Source: Arenibacter arenosicollis
GTDB lineage: Bacteria; Bacteroidota; Bacteroidia; Flavobacteriales; Flavobacteriaceae
Assembly: GCF_014397245.1 (NCBI RefSeq)
Contig: NZ_JACLHY010000016.1
Coordinates: forward strand, 1 to 64,000
Direction of reading: 5' to 3'
DNA: 64,000 bases
In this document: in pieces, positions 1-8,738 of the stretch
Position numbering within the stretch: position 1 is the first letter of the stretch
Layout of the letters: every line of letters starts with the position of its first letter
Translations under genes and position numbers: made by a program
The notes under the pieces: generated by a model
The model's database searches: none
What the model saw: the letters and a program-made list of their open reading frames with translations, nothing else
Told to the model about the DNA's origin: nothing

Positions 1-105
1 TCGGCGGAATCATTCAATGCAAAAATAAAAGCTTTTAGAGCGCAATTCAGAGGAGTCAAAAACGTAGAATTCTTCCTTTATAGATTGACCACAATATTTG
101 CATAA
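1..105 (+). mobile_element. 3' end of an ISAon1-like IS transposase (partial)
   Basis: Frame 1 is open from the first base to a TAA at 103-105 and reads as the C-terminal tail of a transposase, with the blocks AESFNAKIKAFRAQFRG and VEFFLYRLT. I recognise this ending from the DDE transposases called ISAon1 family in Bacteroidota. The rest of the gene lies left of the window. The bases just downstream (about 110-131, ending TTGATCC) may hold the terminal inverted repeat, but the other end is not visible. Family assignment is from recall of the tail motif. Confidence 0.75.
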
Positions 106-377
106 ACACAACAATTGTTCTTGATCCCCGTTCACTGAGCTGGAAACGGTTGAAGAGTTTTTCCTGATAATACTTTTTTCCTTGCATAACTAAAGTTACG
201 ATCGATCCCCCGATCCACAATGATCATGACCGACTTTTTTGCTAACTTGTGCAACAGGCACAATGGCTATAAGTAATTGATTGTTCTCCCTTGCTGGCGC
301 GAGCATCTTGCTCGTGCCCTGTTAGTGCGAGCCTACCGCTCCTGCTAGCGGTGGATTCTTATAAAAACAGGGCCTTT
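106..377. repeat. IS-flanking DNA with GC-rich palindromic repeats
   Basis: No gene is seen here. After the IS end comes a locally GC-rich stretch with two perfect hairpins: CGAGCA-TCT-TGCTCG at 300-314 and ACCGCT-CCTGCT-AGCGGT at 335-352. The surrounding sequence (GGCTATAAGTAATTG at about 265-280) resembles dispersed intergenic repeats of Flavobacteriia. The contrast with the AT-rich neighbourhood suggests a repeat unit rather than a promoter. Confidence 0.5.
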
Positions 378-869
378 TTAAAAGGTTTCGGTTGTATCAA
401 TTCCGTTCTCTATTTTCTTCTGCATTTCTTTTGCCCAGTCGGCTATGCGCTGGTATTGTTCGTTGGTCAGTTTAGCTTCCTCATGTAGCAAAAGGTAAGA
501 TTTAAGCGGCATGCTCTGCTCTTTCATGACCTTGTGAAGGTTTTCGAATTTCTTGGCAGCAGTATCTGGAGGATAAGAGGCAAATTCGGAGAAGTTCAAA
601 GCCTGTTTGGCATTCTTAATATGGCTATTCATCCACCAACTTATGGGTTGTATATTATAATACCACGGATAATCTTCGGTATAATTGGAATGGCAATTAT
701 AACAAGCCACATACAGATCCATTTGGATATCCATTGGCACCTCATACTTATCTGTTATGTCCACATGGGTATCAGCGTCTACATAATTTTTTTCAGGATT
801 AAACACAGGAAGTTGGAGAATCAGGAAGACTATAAATAACGCAAGGACAATCTTTAACCAAGTATTCAT
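378..869 (-). CDS. Membrane-anchored haem-binding domain protein
   Basis: A 163-residue protein with one N-terminal membrane segment (about residues 5-22) followed by a periplasmic domain with a c-type haem motif CYNCH (C56, C59, H60). The block SNYTEDYPWYYNIQP just after it is typical of the Haem_bd family (PF14376). The covalently bound haem suggests an electron-transfer or redox-sensing role in the periplasm. The length fits the family. It stands alone, facing the IS remnant, so no partner can be inferred. Confidence 0.85.
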   Translation of the reverse strand: MNTWLKIVLALFIVFLILQLPVFNPEKNYVDADTHVDITDKYEVPMDIQMDLYVACYNCHSNYTEDYPWYYNIQPISWWMNSHIKNAKQALNFSEFASYPPDTAAKKFENLHKVMKEQSMPLKSYLLLHEEAKLTNEQYQRIADWAKEMQKKIENGIDTTETF

Positions 870-1066
870 AATTTCATGTTCAAAAAAGGTGTTGTTTTAA
901 GAAAAATAGCCACAAGTTCCTTTAACGTTGAACTAAGCTAATAATTTTTTTTAAACTTTCTGGCAAACATTTCCGACCATAGCCCCATAATTTCTGTACA
1001 ATTATTCCAATTTGTGCCAATTTAATTGTACTTTTAGAGGTATACCGTTTAACAAAATCATATACT

Positions 1067-1438
1067 ATGAAACATACAAAAACTCATTATTTCGGATTAT
1101 TATTGACGGCTTTTCTTTTTATGTTCTCTTCCAACGCTTTTGCCCAAAGCAGTGAAACTATCAAAGGAGAAGTTTTGGACATGTCTTGTTATGTTACGCA
1201 AGAAGCTACGGGACAAGGCCACAAAAAATGCGCCCAAGCTTGTTTGGATAAAGGATTGCCTGCCGGAATTCTCAGCGAAAACGGAATGGTTTATCTTTTG
1301 GTAGAAGACCACAACGCAGCTGATGCCTATAAACAAGCCATTTCAAACGCTGCTGAAACGGTAGAAGTAACCGGAAAAGTGGTGGAAAAAGATGGCATAA
1401 AATCTATCGTTGTTGAAAAAGTTACGGTAAAAGGGTAA
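1067..1438 (+). CDS. Small secreted protein with conserved Cys/His motif
   Basis: A 123-residue protein with a Sec signal peptide (residues 1-26, ending NAFAQ). The mature part carries C41, then H52-x2-C55-x3-C59 within GHKKCAQACLDKGLP, followed by a small beta-rich domain ending in a Lys/Val-rich strand. I have seen this motif in short periplasmic proteins of Bacteroidota and Proteobacteria of unknown function. The Cys/His arrangement could bind a metal or form disulfides; that is inference. It is monocistronic and ends at a strong terminator. Confidence 0.75.
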   Translation: MKHTKTHYFGLLLTAFLFMFSSNAFAQSSETIKGEVLDMSCYVTQEATGQGHKKCAQACLDKGLPAGILSENGMVYLLVEDHNAADAYKQAISNAAETVEVTGKVVEKDGIKSIVVEKVTVKG

Positions 1439-1466
1439 ACCGCAAATCTTTTTAAACTTATTCAAA

Positions 1467-1495
1467 AGCAGTTCTTTCAACGAACTGCTTTTTTT
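1467..1495 (+). terminator. Rho-independent terminator after the Cys-motif protein
   Basis: Perfect 8-bp stem AGCAGTTC (1467-1474) and GAACTGCT (1482-1489), with a 7-nt loop and a run of T. It lies 28 bases after the stop codon at 1438. Confidence 0.9.
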
Positions 1496-1550
1496 ATGCA
1501 ATACTTTCCCAATGTTTTAATTTGAGGCATGTTATTTTTAATAAAGCCCC

Positions 1551-2870
1551 CTATTTCCCCAACCAGGCATCAAACCAATTAAACGCATCGGTCTGCATCT
1601 GAATATCAAACTTATGTCCGCCATCATAGAATTTACCGCTATACCTTTCCGAATGGCCCGCTTTTGAAAATACAGTAGCGAGAATTTCATCGGCTTTCTT
1701 CATTTCTGGCAAAGTGTACAATTGGTCATGGTTATTGCTCTGCACCATGGTAGGAAGGGGTACGCGCAGGCCAAAAATTTCAGGGAAATCCAGATAATTC
1801 GCTAAGCCCGGTGCGAAGGTCATCCAGGTGTGGGTGTAGGCCTTGTTCAGTAAAAAATCTTTCCAAGTGGTCATAAACCCTACGCATACGGCACATTTTA
1901 TGCGAGCATCCATGCCCCCTAAAAAAACAGTCCGGAGTCCACCGCCCGAGAGTCCACCGCAACCAATACGCTCTGGATCAACGTCCTTTCTGGCACTTAG
2001 AATATCCAAGGCAATACGATCTTCGGCCAACACCATACCGGGGTATGAGGTGCCAGCGGACAAAAGGGACTTCGCCATAAGGTGTTCATGGTGGCCGGCC
2101 CATTCGTTATAGGCTTCTATGTTCCTAACATCCTCGGAGTTTTCATCGGTACGTCCCTCCGCTTTCAAAGCTCCCCATTCAATACCGGCCATATCCTCGT
2201 AGAACACCCGCCGGCTAGCAAAGGAAAAGGCGTCATGTACCAAAACGGCATAACCCCTTTTGGCCATCTCGTTCGCCCATGCCCTACCCTCATAATAACT
2301 GTTTTGGTGCGGTTCCATAAGCAGATGCTGAGTATCCGAGGTCTTGGTGATCTTTCTTTTGCCAAAGTATTTATTACCGCCATGGTCGTGCAGGGCCAAA
2401 ATAGCGGGCAACTTCCCTGTACTGTTTTCGGGTTTTAAAAAAATGGCCTCCACAGGTCTTCCGTAGGGCAATTTCCATGTAAGTTCCTCTATTTCAAGTC
2501 CGTCGTAGTTGTATTTCCTTTTAAGGGTAACTGTAATGTTATCTTTTATCAAAGGCTCTGCTATCTGCTCTTGGGCCTTGGCATGGGCACTTGGTTTCCA
2601 ATCTTCAATTTTGGACCAGAGGTCGTTCCGGAAGGATAACTTGGGCGGGTCTTGCATTTGATCAGCCAACCAGAGGCCGTATTGGCCTATCTGGCTTTTC
2701 GGGAGTTCTTGATTCATAGGGATAGGTTTTGAAGTTGGTACCATGTTTTGGAATGCCGCGCTCATGGTGCCGGGCAAGAGTGGCAATCCCACCGAAGCCA
2801 TCGCGGTCTTGGATATAAAGGCCCTTCTGGAATCCCGCATCTTGGCATCCGTATTTTTGGGTTTTTTCAT
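1551..2870 (-). CDS. Tat-exported alpha/beta hydrolase (Abhydrolase_7-like esterase)
   Basis: A 439-residue hydrolase. The N-terminus carries a twin-arginine motif SRRAFIS followed by a hydrophobic stretch (about residues 13-36), so export by Tat is likely. The body has an oxyanion-type ALHDHGG segment and the nucleophile elbow GGLSGGG. A late GGHKFD supplies a plausible catalytic His. It resembles dienelactone-hydrolase/acetylxylan-esterase-like proteins (PF12715) found near polysaccharide genes. The substrate is unknown; deacetylation of a glycan or hydrolysis of a sugar ester is inferred. Confidence 0.8.
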   Translation of the reverse strand: MKKPKNTDAKMRDSRRAFISKTAMASVGLPLLPGTMSAAFQNMVPTSKPIPMNQELPKSQIGQYGLWLADQMQDPPKLSFRNDLWSKIEDWKPSAHAKAQEQIAEPLIKDNITVTLKRKYNYDGLEIEELTWKLPYGRPVEAIFLKPENSTGKLPAILALHDHGGNKYFGKRKITKTSDTQHLLMEPHQNSYYEGRAWANEMAKRGYAVLVHDAFSFASRRVFYEDMAGIEWGALKAEGRTDENSEDVRNIEAYNEWAGHHEHLMAKSLLSAGTSYPGMVLAEDRIALDILSARKDVDPERIGCGGLSGGGLRTVFLGGMDARIKCAVCVGFMTTWKDFLLNKAYTHTWMTFAPGLANYLDFPEIFGLRVPLPTMVQSNNHDQLYTLPEMKKADEILATVFSKAGHSERYSGKFYDGGHKFDIQMQTDAFNWFDAWLGK

Positions 2871-3195
2871 GTTTTAGAATAATTGGTGGGACATTTAAAG
2901 TTACTACTTATTTCCAATTATTCGCTACTGTTGGATTTAGGTTAAACAACACATTATGGAATCTACCTTCTAGTGGGACTGCTATTGTATGAGCTGAAGA
3001 AAAAGGATATCGCGAAATTGATTTTTGGAAATTGGATAATTTGCCTCGTTCAATGGTTATGAAGAAGTTGATCTTTTAGTACGAACCGCAATAGAATAGG
3101 CCATTGTTAAGTTAATCTCCGGATTTTAAGACAGTATTGGTAAAGTTCCACTATTAAACCTGTATACTGCATATTAACAATATAAACAATAGCAT
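2871..3195. other. Intergenic region without a recognised gene
   Basis: AT-rich divergent spacer between the hydrolase (minus) and the small 61-residue ORF (plus). A short frame around 2995-3080 reads like coding sequence (GYREIDFWKLDNLPR) but has no start and soon meets stops. It may be a gene scrap. No clear promoter was found. Confidence 0.4.
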
Positions 3196-3381
3196 ATGAG
3201 TAAAACATTTTTGAACACCAAGTTAAGAGGAATTACCAAAACAGTAGCTGAATTCTCCAAACAGGCTGGTCAGAGCAACCGGGAGTTCCGTGAATTTATA
3301 AAGGAACAAGTGGTGGAGTATAGAAAAGAGGGAATGGATGTATTTAAGTCCCCGAGACCAGGAGATGACCAAAAGAATTAA
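3196..3381 (+). CDS. Small hypothetical protein upstream of hibernation factor
   Basis: A 61-residue, charged, probably helical protein without signal peptide or membrane segment; it has several Lys, Glu and Arg and a basic, Pro-containing C-terminus. I do not recognise a family. It lies 115 bases before a ribosome hibernation factor gene on the same strand, with another tiny ORF between them, so a short stress operon is plausible. ATG start, no obvious Shine-Dalgarno. Confidence 0.55.
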   Translation: MSKTFLNTKLRGITKTVAEFSKQAGQSNREFREFIKEQVVEYRKEGMDVFKSPRPGDDQKN

Positions 3382-3397
3382 AAACTTCCTATCCATA

Positions 3398-3493
3398 ATG
3401 GAAATAGGAATACCTAACAAAGAACTAAAAGGCTATTTAGGATATCTAAATGGCCTATTAGAAACTTATGCGAAAAAAACATTAAAACTGTAA
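3398..3493 (+). CDS. Possible 31-residue ORF between small protein and HPF gene
   Basis: ATG at 3398, stop TAA at 3491-3493, only three bases before the ATG of the HPF gene. It would encode a 31-residue peptide with the core KELKGYLGYLNGLLETYAKK, an amphipathic helix pattern. The tight spacing supports translation coupling, but so short an ORF could arise by chance. Confidence 0.35.
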   Translation: MEIGIPNKELKGYLGYLNGLLETYAKKTLKL

Positions 3494-3496
3494 AAC

Positions 3497-3811
3497 ATGA
3501 TAATTAAAATAAATACCGATAAAACGCTTAATGGAGAAGAAAGAAGTGCCGATTTTTTTACTTCCCAAATTGACGAAGCCTTAGAAAGGTTCGAATCTCA
3601 TATTAGTAGAATAGAGGTACACCTGAAAGATGAAAATGGAAAAAAGGATGGATTCAATGATATCTCGTGTCTATTGGAAGCCAGACTTGAAGGCAGACAA
3701 CCCATTGCCGTCACAAATCAGGCAAATACTGTAGATCTTGCAGTAACCGGTGCAATTGACAAAGTAAAAAGTGCCCTAGAAACCATTGTTGGGAAAATCC
3801 AAAAGCATTAA
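3497..3811 (+). CDS. Ribosome hibernation promoting factor / RaiA family
   Basis: A 104-residue protein with the beta-alpha-beta-beta-beta-alpha pattern of the HPF/YfiA family: an N-terminal strand (IIKINTDKTL), a helix with SQIDEALERFESHISRIEVHL, and a C-terminal helix DLAVTGAIDKVKSALETIV. These proteins bind the 30S decoding region in stationary phase and keep ribosomes inactive. The length fits the short HPF type without the long C-terminal dimerisation domain. It is the last gene of a likely three-gene unit. Confidence 0.85.
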   Translation: MIIKINTDKTLNGEERSADFFTSQIDEALERFESHISRIEVHLKDENGKKDGFNDISCLLEARLEGRQPIAVTNQANTVDLAVTGAIDKVKSALETIVGKIQKH

Positions 3812-4164
3812 TATCTATAAAATTAGAAACAAAAAACAACTTAGGTATCAAGTAGGACGCTTATAACAGTAAAATGAGGTCTCTCCCGATAACCATCGGG
3901 ATGCGACGACCTTGCCAGAAGGCAGGCCTACCGGCAGGTAGGCTGGCTCGACCGGAAAACATTACCCTTATCAACTCATTAACAATTAAAAATCCATTGG
4001 ACACATGTTATTTTGGAATTAGGTATTCACAAGGTTTCATTATTTATAATCTACTTAATCTCCCTAAATAGGGTAACCATAAGTCAGGTTTCGGCAATAT
4101 TTACCAATTATAGCAGCCATTTATTACATAAATTGAATTTTTTAATTCAGACCTAATTACACCC
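3812..4164. repeat. Intergenic region with dispersed GC-rich repeat
   Basis: No gene is supported. Two perfect hairpins lie in a GC-rich island: TCCCGAT-AACC-ATCGGGA (3884-3901) and GCCTACC-GGCA-GGTAGGC (3926-3943). The second resembles the repeat at 19052-19071. Closer to the next gene, TGAATT-TTTT-AATTCA (4134-4149) is a short inverted repeat that could be an operator. Confidence 0.6.
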
Positions 4165-6012
4165 ATGACCACAACCAACCACTTTTTAAGAAAACTGTTT
4201 ATTTCCGGATTAATGTTAGCCCTATCCGTTTCCGGATTTTCCCAATCGAGCGGAATGGATGACAATTTCCGTTTTGCCAAACAACATCAGGACGATTTAA
4301 CACTAAGCGTATACATCACCGCGCATTCTGTGGAGCGATTGCTCTCAACCCCTGAAGGAAGAAGGGAAGCCACTTCGCTCATGATGGCCAACGGAATCAC
4401 CAAAGTGTATTTGGAGGTGTACCGTGGCGGTTTGGTTGTCGCGCCAAGCCTGTTGACCAAGACCACAACATATTTTACCCAAAACGGCTTTGAAGTGGTT
4501 GGCGGAATTGCCACTGTCCCTGGAGGTGATATCGGGGTAAAGCAGGAGGGCGAACTAGGTTGGTTCAATTGGCAGAATCCAAAGACCCAACAGGATATGA
4601 AGAAAGTGATGTTGGACGCGGCCCCTATTTTTGACACTTTTATTGTGGATGATTTTTTATGTACGGGAGATATCAGCTTGGAATCCAAGGCCGCCAAGGG
4701 AGACAGCAGCTGGTCCGATTACCGCAGACAATTAATGACGGAATTGGCAAGCTCTCTCTTCATAGATCCGGCCAAGTCCGTTAATCAAGATATACATATG
4801 ATCATCAAATATCCACAGTGGTACGATCGTTTTCACATGTTCGGCTATGATGTGGAAACCGGTCCAAAATTATTCGACGAAGTTTGGGTAGGAACGGAAA
4901 CAAGGGGACAATACACCCAGCGCTTTGGATTTGTACAACCATATGAAGGCTTTGTGAACTATAGTTGGATAAAGTCTATGGCCGGCAAGAAGATCGGGGG
5001 AGCCTGGTTTGATCATGGCGATTGCGATGCTTTGGATTTTGTGGAGCAGGCCTATCAGTCCGTACTTGCCGGGGCCAACGAATTGGTTATGTTTAACTAT
5101 GGGAGTTTTGTAAACGGCCATGCTGGGCACCATTTAATGCGAATGGATTTTGAAAAATTGGCAAGGCTGGCAAAAGCTCTAAAGACCTCTCACATTCATG
5201 GAGTGGCTGGATATAAACCCCCACATAGTGACGCAGGTGGCGATCTTTATATTATGGACTTTGTAGGCATGTTTGGGATTCCCTTGATGCCAACGGTATA
5301 CTATCCCGAAAATGCAGCAACCATTTTTTTACCCACACAAGCTGCCGCCGATCCCAATATTGTGGGCAAGGTAGTGGCATCGCACAAGCAGGGAAAAAGA
5401 ATTATTATGACGGCCGGATTTTTGGCAAACGTAGAGGACAAAGGAAAACTGTCCAAATTGGCCGGTATCCTAAAGCCGGAGGTTGGGGTAATAAGTGCGG
5501 AGAAAATAATCCTGGATGGCAGTGAAACTACTTTGGAAATGCCGTTGGATTTGGAGTCCACATTGGAAGTCAAAAAAGCCATTGCGTTGCTGGAAGTCAA
5601 AGAGGGCAACGACACTATTCCATTCCTGACCAAAAGCAAAGATGGGCAGGTATATGTTTTAAATTCCCATACCTTTTCCGAGGCTGATTTTAAAGCTGTA
5701 GGGGAGGTGTTGCTCTGCCCTCGCCCACTGGGTCTACTGGATCTACCCACTTCCTGGGCGAATGAAATTCGCGCTGCTTTCAACGAACAATTACAGATAG
5801 AACTTAATGCACCCACTAGAATCACTATGCAACCCTTGGAAAATGGAGACCTGATTTTGCACAATTACAACAAGGAAGAAGTAGAACTTCAATTAAACGG
5901 ATTGGAAGGTGATAGACTTTTGGATGCTTTTACGGGTCAAAAATTGGATGCGGCATCAGGTACATTGAAAATGAAACCGAGGTCGAGGCTTTGGATTGGC
6001 AATACCCATTAA
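4165..6012 (+). CDS. Secreted TIM-barrel protein, glycoside-hydrolase-like
   Basis: A 615-residue protein with a Sec signal peptide (residues 1-27, ending SGFSQ). The first ~330 residues look like a (beta/alpha)8 barrel: repeated strands such as TKVYLEVYRGG, FIVDDFLCTG and VWVGTETRGQ, with acidic residues at strand ends. Residues ~370-440 look like the class-I glutaminase-like middle domain of GH42 enzymes, and a beta domain closes the chain. I do not recognise the exact family. The polysaccharide deacetylase gene starts one base after its stop, so the two are almost certainly co-transcribed and probably act on one glycan. Confidence 0.7.
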   Translation: MTTTNHFLRKLFISGLMLALSVSGFSQSSGMDDNFRFAKQHQDDLTLSVYITAHSVERLLSTPEGRREATSLMMANGITKVYLEVYRGGLVVAPSLLTKTTTYFTQNGFEVVGGIATVPGGDIGVKQEGELGWFNWQNPKTQQDMKKVMLDAAPIFDTFIVDDFLCTGDISLESKAAKGDSSWSDYRRQLMTELASSLFIDPAKSVNQDIHMIIKYPQWYDRFHMFGYDVETGPKLFDEVWVGTETRGQYTQRFGFVQPYEGFVNYSWIKSMAGKKIGGAWFDHGDCDALDFVEQAYQSVLAGANELVMFNYGSFVNGHAGHHLMRMDFEKLARLAKALKTSHIHGVAGYKPPHSDAGGDLYIMDFVGMFGIPLMPTVYYPENAATIFLPTQAAADPNIVGKVVASHKQGKRIIMTAGFLANVEDKGKLSKLAGILKPEVGVISAEKIILDGSETTLEMPLDLESTLEVKKAIALLEVKEGNDTIPFLTKSKDGQVYVLNSHTFSEADFKAVGEVLLCPRPLGLLDLPTSWANEIRAAFNEQLQIELNAPTRITMQPLENGDLILHNYNKEEVELQLNGLEGDRLLDAFTGQKLDAASGTLKMKPRSRLWIGNTH

Positions 6013-6013
6013 C

Positions 6014-6781
6014 ATGAAAATTTATCCCTTTCTTCTCCTCCTCTTTTTAATTAAATCTAATGCCCAACAACCCACCATTAAGAAGGTTGCAGGAGCTAAG
6101 CAAGCTGTATTTAGCTTCATTTTTGATGATCTAAATACGTCCGACTCGCTTGTTAAATCCATTTTTGATGAATTTGGTTTCCAACCTTCATTTGCCATCA
6201 CTACGAATAGACTCAACCCAAAAACAGCACCACTGTACAAGTCTTATGCCGAGGAGGGAATAAGTATTTTATCGCATTCACACACACATCCCAAGATGAA
6301 CAATTCATCAGTTCTTGATAAGGAATCTCTACTAATGGAATTAAAGGATTCCAAGGAAAGGATTGAAAGCTATGGAATTACGGTTCGTGGATTTGTTACT
6401 CCCAATTCATATATGCGTCCAGAATTTTTGTCCCTATTGGATACAGAGTATGATTATGCCTTTACCAATAATCACAATGATTTGTATAATATTTCGGTAG
6501 ACAAAAGACATCTTGGCCGCTTTGGCATAGAAAGCAATATATCCACTTCCGACCACAGTATCGAAAAAATTAGGTCGCGCATAGACCAAGCCATAATCCG
6601 TAAGGAACTTTTGGTATTATATGGGCATGCCATGCCTTCCACTTATCAGGACGATTTGGGTAAGCCAAGGGTTACTGCCAATGATCTAAGGGCTATTTTG
6701 GGTTATTTAAAAAGCAAGAGGGACAACAATGATTGCCTTGTACTTACTGCAGATTTGGCGATGGAGGCGTATTATAAATAG
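6014..6781 (+). CDS. Secreted polysaccharide deacetylase family protein
   Basis: A 255-residue protein starting at ATG 6014, one base after the previous stop; a longer TTG start at 5996 would place extra residues before the signal peptide and is less likely. After the signal peptide (1-18) comes the NodB-homology fold: motif 1 FIFDD (D38, D39) and motif 2 SHSHTHP (H88, H92), the metal ligands of CE4 enzymes. It would remove N- or O-acetyl groups from a polysaccharide in the periplasm or outside. The overlap-like spacing links it to the TIM-barrel gene upstream. Confidence 0.85.
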   Translation: MKIYPFLLLLFLIKSNAQQPTIKKVAGAKQAVFSFIFDDLNTSDSLVKSIFDEFGFQPSFAITTNRLNPKTAPLYKSYAEEGISILSHSHTHPKMNNSSVLDKESLLMELKDSKERIESYGITVRGFVTPNSYMRPEFLSLLDTEYDYAFTNNHNDLYNISVDKRHLGRFGIESNISTSDHSIEKIRSRIDQAIIRKELLVLYGHAMPSTYQDDLGKPRVTANDLRAILGYLKSKRDNNDCLVLTADLAMEAYYK

Positions 6782-6904
6782 AGGGAGGTTCATAAATATC
6801 CTATTATAAGTTTACTGAAGCTGGTGTTATTTTTTTCTAAATTGTGGTCGAACCCCAGAACTCGTTTCTGAATGTTTTTGCTGATTTAATAAATCTCTAA
6901 AACA

Positions 6905-6930
6905 CAAAAAGTCCTGAATAAATCAGGACT
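6905..6930 (-). terminator. Rho-independent terminator for the minus-strand gene at 6957
   Basis: Perfect 8-bp stem AGTCCTGA (6910-6917) / TCAGGACT (6923-6930) with a 5-nt loop. An A run at 6906-6910 becomes the T tract on the minus strand. Confidence 0.8.
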
Positions 6931-6956
6931 CGTTGAATTGTAATGAATACTAAAAT

Positions 6957-7490
6957 CTAGTTTTTCTTATATATTTTTACTTCTACCTTTTGGGTGTCTT
7001 TATTATAATATTCTACCATAAAATCGCCATTGGCATTGAAACGACCAATACCGGAATGTGCTTCCCCTTCTACAATATAATATTCATCGTTACTTGAGAC
7101 CCAGGATTTTGCACTTTCTACCGATGTAGCATTATCCTGATTGTGATTAATCCCAAATCCCTGGTTATGAGGAGAAAAAATATAACTACCACCATCGGAA
7201 ATATAATAGGTCTCTTTCGTTGAAAACTGATAACCGGTATTATCATCATTATCAACATAAACCTCTTTTTCCACTTTAGTATCCGATTTTACTCGGTCAT
7301 GATTGTTTTTGTCCAACTTAATGTCCGACGTTTCCTTAGTAACCACTTTTACACTCTTTGCCGATGTTTTATCACCATGGTTTGTTTTAACCGTTGTTAC
7401 TTCGGTCTCTTGTTTTACTTCCTTCGGATTGTCTTGTGCCAGCAGCGTTCCAGAAATTAGAAACACTGCACTAAATAATAAATTTTTCAT
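6957..7490 (-). CDS. Secreted hypothetical protein, Lys/Thr/Val-rich
   Basis: A 177-residue protein with a clear signal peptide (residues 1-18, ending LLAQ). Residues 20-85 are rich in Lys, Thr, Val and Asp with alternating polar/hydrophobic pattern (KSVKVVTKETSDIKLDKNN), consistent with surface-exposed beta strands. The C-terminal half contains YYISDGGSYIF and a closing basic strand. I recognise no family. It is a single gene with its own terminator, typical of envelope proteins of Flavobacteriia. Confidence 0.65.
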   Translation of the reverse strand: MKNLLFSAVFLISGTLLAQDNPKEVKQETEVTTVKTNHGDKTSAKSVKVVTKETSDIKLDKNNHDRVKSDTKVEKEVYVDNDDNTGYQFSTKETYYISDGGSYIFSPHNQGFGINHNQDNATSVESAKSWVSSNDEYYIVEGEAHSGIGRFNANGDFMVEYYNKDTQKVEVKIYKKN

Positions 7491-7715
7491 TTGTTTATTT
7501 TTTAAATTTTTAGTGTTGCCGTTTTTCAGATGCCAACATACAAAGGTGAGCTTATTGCCAAGTTCTCACGTTATACAATTATTGCCAAATGTTGTATAAT
7601 TCAACTATATTTTGCTAAACTATAGTCGATTGGAGAGGTTAAAATTGAAGAAACACTAGGGGAAGAAACTATTTATAGATTTAATCACTTAGTGAAAACC
7701 ATCAACCAATTATCC

Positions 7716-7723
7716 TATCTTTG
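7716..7723 (+). promoter_or_regulatory. Bacteroidota -7 box for the tRNA-dihydrouridine synthase gene
   Basis: TATCTTTG matches the TAnnTTTG consensus exactly and lies 17 bases before the ATG at 7741. No convincing -33 element is seen. Confidence 0.5.
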
Positions 7724-7740
7724 CCCAGCTAAACAAAAAG

Positions 7741-8706
7741 ATGGCTTCTACCCTACTTTCATCACCCTTACAAGGTTTTACCGATTTCAGGTTTCGCAAT
7801 GCCTTCAATCATTACTTTGGAGGTATAGATACTTTTTATTCGCCCTATATTAGGCTCAATGGAAAGTTGAAAATTAAGCAATCCTATCAGAACGATATTT
7901 TACCGGAAAACAACACCACATTGGAGGTGATACCGCAAATAATAACCAATGATCCCGAGGAGTTTGTTTTTGTTGCCAAATATGTGTTGAGTTTAGGCTA
8001 TAAGGAATTGAATTGGAATTTGGGGTGCCCCTACCCTATGGTGGCCAAATCTGGAATGGGGTCCGGTTTAATTTGCAACCCTGATAGAATTAACGAGGTC
8101 TTGCAAAGAGCACATAATGAAACGGATATTTTGGTGTCCATGAAAATGAGAATGGGATATGAGAACCCGGAAGAAATTCTGGAGGCCTTTCGTATTTTAG
8201 ATGAATACCCGCTTAAAAACATTGCTATTCACGCCCGGATTGGAAAGCAACTCTACAAAGGCCCTGTAGATCTGGAGGCATTCGAAAAATGCATTGGCAG
8301 CACCAAACACAAGTTGTACTATAACGGGGACATTACCAGCGTATCCGCTTTTAAGGCCATGGAAAAAAGGTTTCCCAGTATTGATCATTTTATGATCGGG
8401 CGTGGCTTAATTGCCGATCCTTTTTTACCCAGTATGATAAAAAATAACAATACGGAATATCCCGCAAACCGATGGTCCATTTTCTCGGAATTTCATGACA
8501 CCATTTACCAGCAATACGATGAGTACCTGTCCGGGCCAACCCCTATAAAAATGAAAATGCTAGGTTTTTGGGAGTTCTTTTCCCAATCGACCTCCAATCC
8601 ACAAAAAACTTACAAAGCCATAAAAAAGGCTTCAAATCCTGTAAAATACAGACTAGCCGTTGATCAAATTATAAATGCAGAAATGAAAGTCAAAAGTACT
8701 TATTAA
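7741..8706 (+). CDS. tRNA-dihydrouridine synthase
   Basis: A 321-residue FMN-dependent enzyme that reduces uridine in the tRNA D-loop using NADPH. The N-terminus has the family signature SSPLQGFTDFRFR, and the catalytic cysteine is C96 in NWNLGCPYPMVAKSGMG. Later blocks IAIHARIGKQLYKGP and FMIGRGLIADPF bind FMN. Length and motifs fit the DusC-like subgroup common in Bacteroidota; the target uridine cannot be told. It is convergent with the DUF1206 gene. Confidence 0.92.
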   Translation: MASTLLSSPLQGFTDFRFRNAFNHYFGGIDTFYSPYIRLNGKLKIKQSYQNDILPENNTTLEVIPQIITNDPEEFVFVAKYVLSLGYKELNWNLGCPYPMVAKSGMGSGLICNPDRINEVLQRAHNETDILVSMKMRMGYENPEEILEAFRILDEYPLKNIAIHARIGKQLYKGPVDLEAFEKCIGSTKHKLYYNGDITSVSAFKAMEKRFPSIDHFMIGRGLIADPFLPSMIKNNNTEYPANRWSIFSEFHDTIYQQYDEYLSGPTPIKMKMLGFWEFFSQSTSNPQKTYKAIKKASNPVKYRLAVDQIINAEMKVKSTY

Positions 8707-8738
8707 AGGTATTGTCATTGGGTTTTGAAGTATCTATT

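Noticed and set aside
2995-3080. Coding-like text GYREIDFWKLDNLPR
   Set aside because: No start codon, soon interrupted; I could not name a family.
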